DNA from: Nautilus pompilius
Taxonomy: Eukaryota > Mollusca > Cephalopoda > Nautilida > Nautilidae
DNA length: 64,000 nucleotides
Assembly (NCBI GenBank): GCA_018389105.1
Contig: JACATO010000121.1
Coordinates: forward strand, 3,231,501-3,295,500
Direction of reading: 5' to 3'
The position numbers and the translations under genes are program-made. The notes beneath the pieces were generated by a model that saw only the letters and a program-made list of their open reading frames with translations, did no database searches and had not been told where the DNA came from. This document shows, piece by piece, positions 62,101 through 64,000 of this stretch; position 1 is the stretch's first letter; each line of letters starts with the position of its first letter.

Positions 62101-63743
62101 TTAAAATAATATCATGTGCCTTCCAAATAGTTTCCTCTATAAAGGTTGTACTTATTCCAGTAGTCTTAGATATTGAATCCTCCTCTTAGAGCCTTACTTT
62201 TCTTTGAAATAACTCTTCATTCTTGAAAAGATAAGTTAGAAGGAGCCAAATCTGTTACGGTGAGAATTCAACTGGAATGGTATACTGAACAAAAAATTAC
62301 CAAATCTGTTAAGATGAGAATTCAACTGGAATAGCATACTGAACAAAAAATTACCAAATCTGTTAAGATGAGAATTCAACTGGAATGGCATACTGAACAA
62401 AAAATTAATGTACAAAGTGTACTTTGGGAACCATCATATGTCAAGCTATATTCTTTGGAATCCATTAATTTGTGAAGATTACTGAATAATATAAGAATTA
62501 CAAAATAAAAATAGTACTTTATAGCATTTAAATTTGATACACTTTTCCCAGAACCTCTAAATTTGCAATAAAACCAGACTACTTATCAGTGTAATGGTAG
62601 AATGTTCTTGCATGCTATGTATTTCTGTGGCCAACTCTTTTTGAGTTTCAAACAAAATCCTAAACGCAGTAAATATCCACTACTCACATGTGCTGCGGTG
62701 CTTCTTAATTAACCATCTCACTTAGCCTTGCTGGGCTGATGAAGTTATATCAGACCAAAAAATTTTTCATTGGTTTTTTTATCCATATGTGAACCATCTG
62801 AAATATTTTAAATCACTGTCACAGACACAGTTTCCAGGAAAGCAAAAAAAAAAAAATTTTCCCCAACAGATTAGTTTTGTCTTTGTTTTAATTAGGTGTA
62901 CTTTATTTTTTTTTAAATCTAAGACTTAAATTATATCCGTTTGCCTACAAAACAGAATCATATTTTTTTTCTTTTTCCTAGACTCTTCAAACTGGTTTAG
63001 AAATGAAAGTGTCAGCAGAACCATTAACCCAGAGTTACACTGAAGTGGGGTACATTTATCCATGGACTTTGGTTCGTGTAGATGTAAGAAACCTAACTGT
63101 ACAAGTAAGTACAAACATTAGTACAAAAAAAACAGAAGTACTGAAGAGTCTCTTGCCAATGGCCAGTGTGACATAGCGCAGCATTACAAGCTTCACTCAA
63201 AGGTTTAGGTTTGCCCAGCTTATGACATGGTTTCTTATTGCTCTTCAGTACCATTATTAGATGTTTCCCTTCATACCACCAGCAGCTGATGTAAGCATCA
63301 GCTCTTAAAATAGATCCTTCATTCGATGATGTTATTAAGTGTATACCTAAAACAAGGCAGTAATTTAGAATTTAATCTTAAATTGTATTTAATCTTTAAA
63401 ATAATTACTTATTAGTGTCAACCTTTTAGTTGTGCTATTAATTTGTTTCAGATTTTTAAAATCCTTATTTTGAATTTGTCATGTTGCATAGTTCTACTAC
63501 TAACATATAATGATCAGCATGTTTTACTGCTGTTATAATAATAGCTAATAGCTGTGAGAGTAGGAAACAATGAGTAAGAGTAGAATGGCAGCCAAGTACA
63601 GATGAGTAGTAGATTAAATTTTGATGTTTACATATATTCTCTTCTGCAAAAACAGACAGATATCCATGCCTTTAAAAATGTATTAGCACATTAGAGGTGT
63701 ATTAGTTTTGTTTTAGGTGGACAGTTATCATACCTGTGAATGA
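37888..63743 (+). CDS. Large protein with repeated methyltransferase-like modules, 23 coding exons (unrecognised family)
   Basis: I chained 23 exons by consensus splice sites and reading phase into 1360 codons: 37888-38112, 38768-38849, 39033-39185, 40033-40151, 40502-40696, 43082-43273, 44387-44504, 45393-45511, 49217-50452, 52854-52989, 54100-54202, 54624-54732, 54821-54994, 55740-55874, 56599-56750, 57351-57504, 57732-57804, 58337-58540, 60317-60432, 60823-60891, 61853-61921, 62982-63104 and 63717-63743. All phases agree. Residues about 103-322, 814-1060 and 1083-1352 look like copies of one module: a glycine-bearing strand-loop resembling methyltransferase motif I, then helices, then a beta-rich end. 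Residues about 402-813 are Asn/Lys-rich and probably disordered. The first Met (37888) follows an in-frame TAG by 21 nt and opens a hydrophobic stretch like a signal peptide. Met at 37975 has the better start context. Glycines are partly lost, so catalysis is doubtful. I do not recognise an orthologue. Confidence 0.85.
38175..38210. repeat. CT-rich tract
   Basis: A run of C then CT repeats about 60 bp after exon 1 of the plus-strand gene. Confidence 0.85.
38768..38849 (+). CDS. Methyltransferase-like gene, exon 2
   Basis: 82 nt coding for MMLQEHPKTSMSDRLWHAVN and YGELPAD. The acceptor is accaatttattag after a T-rich tract and the donor GACG|gtaagt. It ends in phase 1. Confidence 0.85.
39033..39185 (+). 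CDS. Methyltransferase-like gene, exon 3 (module 1, motif-I-like)
   Basis: 153 nt coding for ELYLEVPYSYWFTIGKYLQR, then KGSFVEIGGCITACQVAHEL. The FVEIGG segment sits where methyltransferase motif I would be. The acceptor is gtttccaacag and the donor AAAAG|gtatta. Confidence 0.88.
40033..40151 (+). CDS. Methyltransferase-like gene, exon 4
   Basis: 119 nt coding for FCISNAKLDGINNLYVGTLG and SNEIEELAEKMYGTFS. The stretch resembles the strand-helix-strand after motif I in class-I methyltransferases. The acceptor is weak (tttgaag), and an in-frame alternative CAG lies 9 nt downstream. The donor is TTCAGT|gtaagt. Confidence 0.82.
40283..40307. repeat. GT microsatellite
   Basis: About twelve GT units in the intron between exons 4 and 5 of the plus-strand gene. 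Confidence 0.9.
40502..40696 (+). CDS. Methyltransferase-like gene, exon 5
   Basis: 65 codons containing ATNFLPRVYLLQMLFSNLLL and GLLPHETEERLARLFSLSLQ. The acceptor AAAG is the only nearby one that keeps phase 0. The better-looking ccCAG at 40538 would break the frame. The donor is TTTAAG|gtaaac. Confidence 0.8.
41229..42797 (-). mobile_element. Tc1/mariner element of arthropod type with about 50-bp inverted ends
   Basis: The left end GTGACCATAAAGAAAGTTAC and the right end, in reverse complement, GTGACCATAAAGTTACTTTC pair over about 50 bp (both continue to TTATAACTC). Minus-strand pieces read SLIHKFEETGSIAD, CSTYQVARYTGITEGDVQDI and STQDGAPSIVINAAKNQL. These match IS630/Tc1-type transposases with an N-terminal helix-turn-helix that are common in arthropods. 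There are many stops. It lies in the intron between exons 5 and 6 of the plus-strand gene. Confidence 0.88.
41250..42560 (-). pseudogene. Tc1/mariner-type transposase remnant
   Basis: Decayed minus-strand coding sequence inside the element at 41229-42797. It keeps the order helix-turn-helix, linker, DGAP motif (second catalytic Asp) and tail, but is broken by many stops and frameshifts. Confidence 0.75.
43082..43273 (+). CDS. Methyltransferase-like gene, exon 6
   Basis: 64 codons: HDYFSSQWNGIEGLLIKACS, then a beta-rich segment GDRTVYKVVVQQGYRQMHPS that may be the end of module 1. The acceptor is atattattcag and the donor ACTTA|gtaagt. Confidence 0.88.
44387..44504 (+). CDS. Methyltransferase-like gene, exon 7
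   Basis: 118 nt coding for CILSYSSTNETASFIFSNGF and HLPLHLVLNL. The acceptor is ctgtctgtag and the donor TCTTG|gtgagt. It ends in phase 1 and joins exon 8 to make a Glu codon. Confidence 0.8.
45393..45511 (+). CDS. Methyltransferase-like gene, exon 8
   Basis: 119 nt coding for ELTEYTREKIFLQLLQINFS and LYIQGSEIVPFLH. The acceptor is ttcactgtttag and the donor CTACAT|gtaagt. It ends in phase 0. Confidence 0.85.
45512..49216 (+). other. Intron between exons 8 and 9 of the plus-strand gene
   Basis: Holds the Tc1-like remnant (46430-47575). The frame at 47906-48250 (114 codons) has no family resemblance I can name and lies in decayed repeat-like sequence. Confidence 0.75.
46430..47575 (+). mobile_element. 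Tc1-like transposon remnant
   Basis: Plus-strand pieces: ASMVVNVSSRTVRYTL, DNQMARLKLEIEMKQQKDQT, WKKVLAIDKSTFKLIGNN (first catalytic Asp), MGLDVWSCLSARGVRDFHKI, then IFQHEIDPKHIANGMKNFLE (second Asp) and the tail ending AKSSYTKC. Stops break it. It lies in the intron between exons 8 and 9 of the plus-strand gene, in the sense direction. Confidence 0.88.
49217..50452 (+). CDS. Methyltransferase-like gene, exon 9 (412-codon Asn/Lys-rich exon)
   Basis: 1236 nt open throughout. The first 50 codons look folded (FPVDLLEQAILYAREVPEIE), followed by about 360 codons rich in Asn, Lys, Ser, Glu and Ile with few hydrophobic clusters, so probably disordered. A WDRE motif occurs twice (RFWDRE, NTWDRE). 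The acceptor is ccccccttttag and the donor TTTATG|gtaaga. It is roughly six times longer than any other exon of the gene. Confidence 0.88.
50453..52853 (+). other. Intron between exons 9 and 10 of the plus-strand gene
   Basis: 51300-52050 is less AT-rich and has loosely similar stretches (GCAAATACAATAGAAAC near 51424, GCAAACACAACAGAAAC near 51939). This suggests an old unclassified repeat. No gene signal. Confidence 0.5.
52854..52989 (+). CDS. Methyltransferase-like gene, exon 10 (start of module 2)
   Basis: 136 nt coding for HNFTYNSYPFRITRAERIFD, then WKLLKDIFIKEASKGEFFTV and FTFG. The donor TTTG|gtattg is weak. It is supported because it rebuilds a Gly codon with exon 11, whereas reading through gives a stop after four codons (a possible short isoform). 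Confidence 0.8.
52990..54099 (+). other. Intron between exons 10 and 11
   Basis: A more GC-rich 250-bp stretch (53200-53430) is possibly an old interspersed repeat. It includes a minus-strand TTTGATTCC that weakly resembles a tRNA B box. Not classified. Confidence 0.45.
54100..54202 (+). CDS. Methyltransferase-like gene, exon 11
   Basis: 103 nt coding for NHHQSLLGTKVASTF, then CAFVLSVMPMQAFVTKH. Only this of three frames joins both neighbours. The acceptor is ttatttgtag and the donor CACAG|gtaaga. Confidence 0.85.
54624..54732 (+). CDS. Methyltransferase-like gene, exon 12
   Basis: 109 nt coding for KVIPSLLKPRNFLFINDLDA and ELIDTLYQMPEVFRFQ. This last part aligns with exon 18 of module 3 (TKLFKSPEFLRYQ). 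The acceptor is tttaatctag and the donor TCCAG|gtgaga. Confidence 0.88.
54821..54994 (+). CDS. Methyltransferase-like gene, exon 13
   Basis: 58 codons: ILGLEVFVKVLSLGISFLYY, then LLSLAHTSLIEIPNPEQLLL. The helical pattern aligns with exons 19-20. The acceptor is acttttacag and the donor TTTAAG|gtatgt. Confidence 0.9.
55740..55874 (+). CDS. Methyltransferase-like gene, exon 14
   Basis: 45 codons containing GLIYAAVKLIDGKVKNMTIL and TEILFVEMEFFQRK. The alternating hydrophobic strand pattern resembles the end of the protein (exon 22). The acceptor is gtatttaag (AAG, weak) and the donor AGAAAG|gtaaaa. Confidence 0.85.
56599..56750 (+). CDS. Methyltransferase-like gene, exon 15
   Basis: 152 nt coding for VTVDCERRAVMMQCKVDCFC, then KEFTKVYRAKNAVGLQMLQK. 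Four cysteines lie in about 16 residues. The acceptor is atcatcag and the donor GAAAA|gtatgt. It ends in phase 2. Confidence 0.88.
57351..57504 (+). CDS. Methyltransferase-like gene, exon 16
   Basis: 154 nt coding for SYLFMNYLSLPIREDMCPYH, then LIWFNHNFLYSPIKTEPVWT. The acceptor is tcttttttgtag and the donor ATTCAG|gtacag. It ends in phase 0. Confidence 0.9.
57732..57804 (+). CDS. Methyltransferase-like gene, exon 17
   Basis: 73 nt coding for DITKILTKEISVQPFSFMEY and KTKN. FSFMEY would be the strand before motif I in module 3. The acceptor is tatttaatag and the donor AAACG|gtgagt. It ends in phase 1 inside a Gly codon. Confidence 0.88.
58337..58540 (+). CDS. Methyltransferase-like gene, exon 18 (module 3 core)
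   Basis: 204 nt coding for NLLAALASIYQNSTFVALSE, then LTQQKNLENFLINVLHIDLN and TKLFKSPEFLRYQFL. The pattern glycine, helix, STFVALSE is typical of methyltransferase motifs I-II. The acceptor is ccatcaacag and the donor TCTAA|gtaagt. Confidence 0.92.
59078..59130. repeat. Short direct repeat
   Basis: ATCTTGTTGGTGTTTATAC occurs at 59078-59096 and again at 59112-59130, in the intron between exons 18 and 19. Confidence 0.85.
60137..60161. repeat. ATT microsatellite
   Basis: Eight ATT units in the intron between exons 18 and 19. Confidence 0.9.
60317..60432 (+). CDS. Methyltransferase-like gene, exon 19
   Basis: 116 nt coding for HTGFLELATSVSRLNFNLML, then GQILSKSVTSFLQVPSDK. It aligns with exon 13 (LLSLAHTSLIEIPN). 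The acceptor is tcacttacag and the donor GATAAG|gtatgt. Confidence 0.9.
60823..60891 (+). CDS. Methyltransferase-like gene, exon 20
   Basis: 23 codons (MLSIAMVTFFNKQISHERFD...). The acceptor is aatcttttcag and the donor TCTCAG|gtaaaa. It keeps phase 0 on both sides. Confidence 0.85.
61853..61921 (+). CDS. Methyltransferase-like gene, exon 21
   Basis: 23 codons (ILYKSDNHPLPEFKDASVRL...). The acceptor is tcttcttgcag and the donor GTTGAT|gtaagt. Phase 0 on both sides. Confidence 0.87.
62246..62407. repeat. 54-bp minisatellite, three copies
   Basis: Units start CCAAATCTGTTA at 62246, 62300 and 62354 and end ACAAAAAATTA. The copies differ at only a few positions. It lies in the last long intron of the plus-strand gene. 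The third copy runs into unique sequence at 62408. Confidence 0.95.
62982..63104 (+). CDS. Methyltransferase-like gene, exon 22
   Basis: 41 codons coding for TLQTGLEMKVSAEPLTQSYT, then EVGYIYPWTLVRVDVRNLTV. Its beta-strand pattern resembles exon 14. The acceptor is ctttttcctag and the donor GTACAA|gtaagt. Confidence 0.9.
63717..63743 (+). CDS. Methyltransferase-like gene, terminal exon 23 (stop)
   Basis: Eight codons (VDSYHTCE) and TGA after a strong acceptor (agttttgttttag) in the required phase 0. An AATAAA 243 bp further on makes this a credible last exon, but so short a coding part could arise by chance. Confidence 0.7.
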   Translation: MDSYHTCE

Positions 63744-63985
63744 TCAAGATGTAGGACTTCTAAGCCATCAGACTTAGTGAATGAGCTTTTCAATATGATT
63801 TTTAGGAGGATGGATGCTGTTCTGTTTCTAAACAAGTGATTGTGGCAACTGGAAAAGTGTAACGTTATATTTTGTTATTTTAGTATAGTAAAGTATACTT
63901 GACAGATTGAAGCTTAAATCATTCAGGCTGTATCAAATTACATAACAAACCAGAATGTAACTCGTTTGGAGAGTTTGTATTTTCT

Positions 63986-63991
63986 AATAAA
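63986..63991 (+). promoter_or_regulatory. Polyadenylation signal of the plus-strand gene
   Basis: AATAAA followed by the GT-rich GGTTTGTCT. It lies 243 bp after the predicted stop codon, a usual 3' UTR length. Confidence 0.65.
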
Positions 63992-64000
63992 GGTTTGTCT

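Larger units (their letters stand above)
60892..62981 (+). other. Introns around exon 21
   Basis: Two introns (60892-61852, 61922-62981). Apart from the 54-bp minisatellite, nothing recognisable. Confidence 0.7.

Noticed and set aside
62246..62407. Possible CRISPR array
   Set aside because: The 54-bp units are directly adjacent with no spacers, in a eukaryotic intron. It is a minisatellite.

Overview
The window is AT-rich, intron-rich animal genomic DNA. Exons are short with GT/GC-AG splice sites, polyadenylation signals are visible, and decayed DNA transposons are numerous. I see no bacterial-type genes, rRNA, tRNA or CRISPR. The signal peptide peptidase gene is unmistakable, but its loop and C-terminal sequences look more like invertebrate than jawed-vertebrate orthologues (for example Tyr-Glu-Asp-His after the last membrane segment). 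My best guess is a large-genome, probably aquatic invertebrate, possibly a mollusc. The sequence alone does not prove this.

Layout: 1-9.7 kb is gene-poor, with one decayed Tc1-like element. 9692-11952 is a Tigger (pogo-family) transposon with clear inverted ends and a broken transposase. 12431-36894 (minus strand) is the HM13 orthologue (signal peptide peptidase), with 11 coding exons spliced to a 368-aa protein. Its introns hold a pogo-family MITE, a pogo-like element, a second Tigger-like element carrying a nested insertion with an 8-bp target duplication, a hAT transposase remnant and a 123-bp perfect tandem duplication. Two of its ten introns use GC donors.

36895-37887 is a GC-richer head-to-head intergenic region, probably a bidirectional promoter. 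37888-63743 (plus strand) is a second gene of 23 coding exons (1,360 codons) ending in a stop 243 bp before an AATAAA signal. I do not recognise a named family. The assembled protein contains two, probably three, copies of a roughly 230-280-residue module that looks like a degenerate class-I (Rossmann) methyltransferase domain. Copies 1 and 2 are separated by a single 412-codon exon coding for Asn/Lys-rich, probably disordered protein. Copies 2 and 3 can be aligned by eye and share an intron at the same position and phase. Its introns contain an arthropod-type Tc1/mariner element with about 50-bp inverted ends, a Tc1-like element and a 54-bp minisatellite.

How the genes relate: HM13 is an intramembrane aspartyl protease of the ER that cleaves signal-peptide remnants. 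The divergent partner has a first exon with a possible signal peptide, which would place it in the secretory pathway, but this is inference. The shared promoter suggests co-expression. Apart from the MITE, whose orientation cannot be read, every transposase whose orientation is clear inside HM13 introns runs antisense to the gene.
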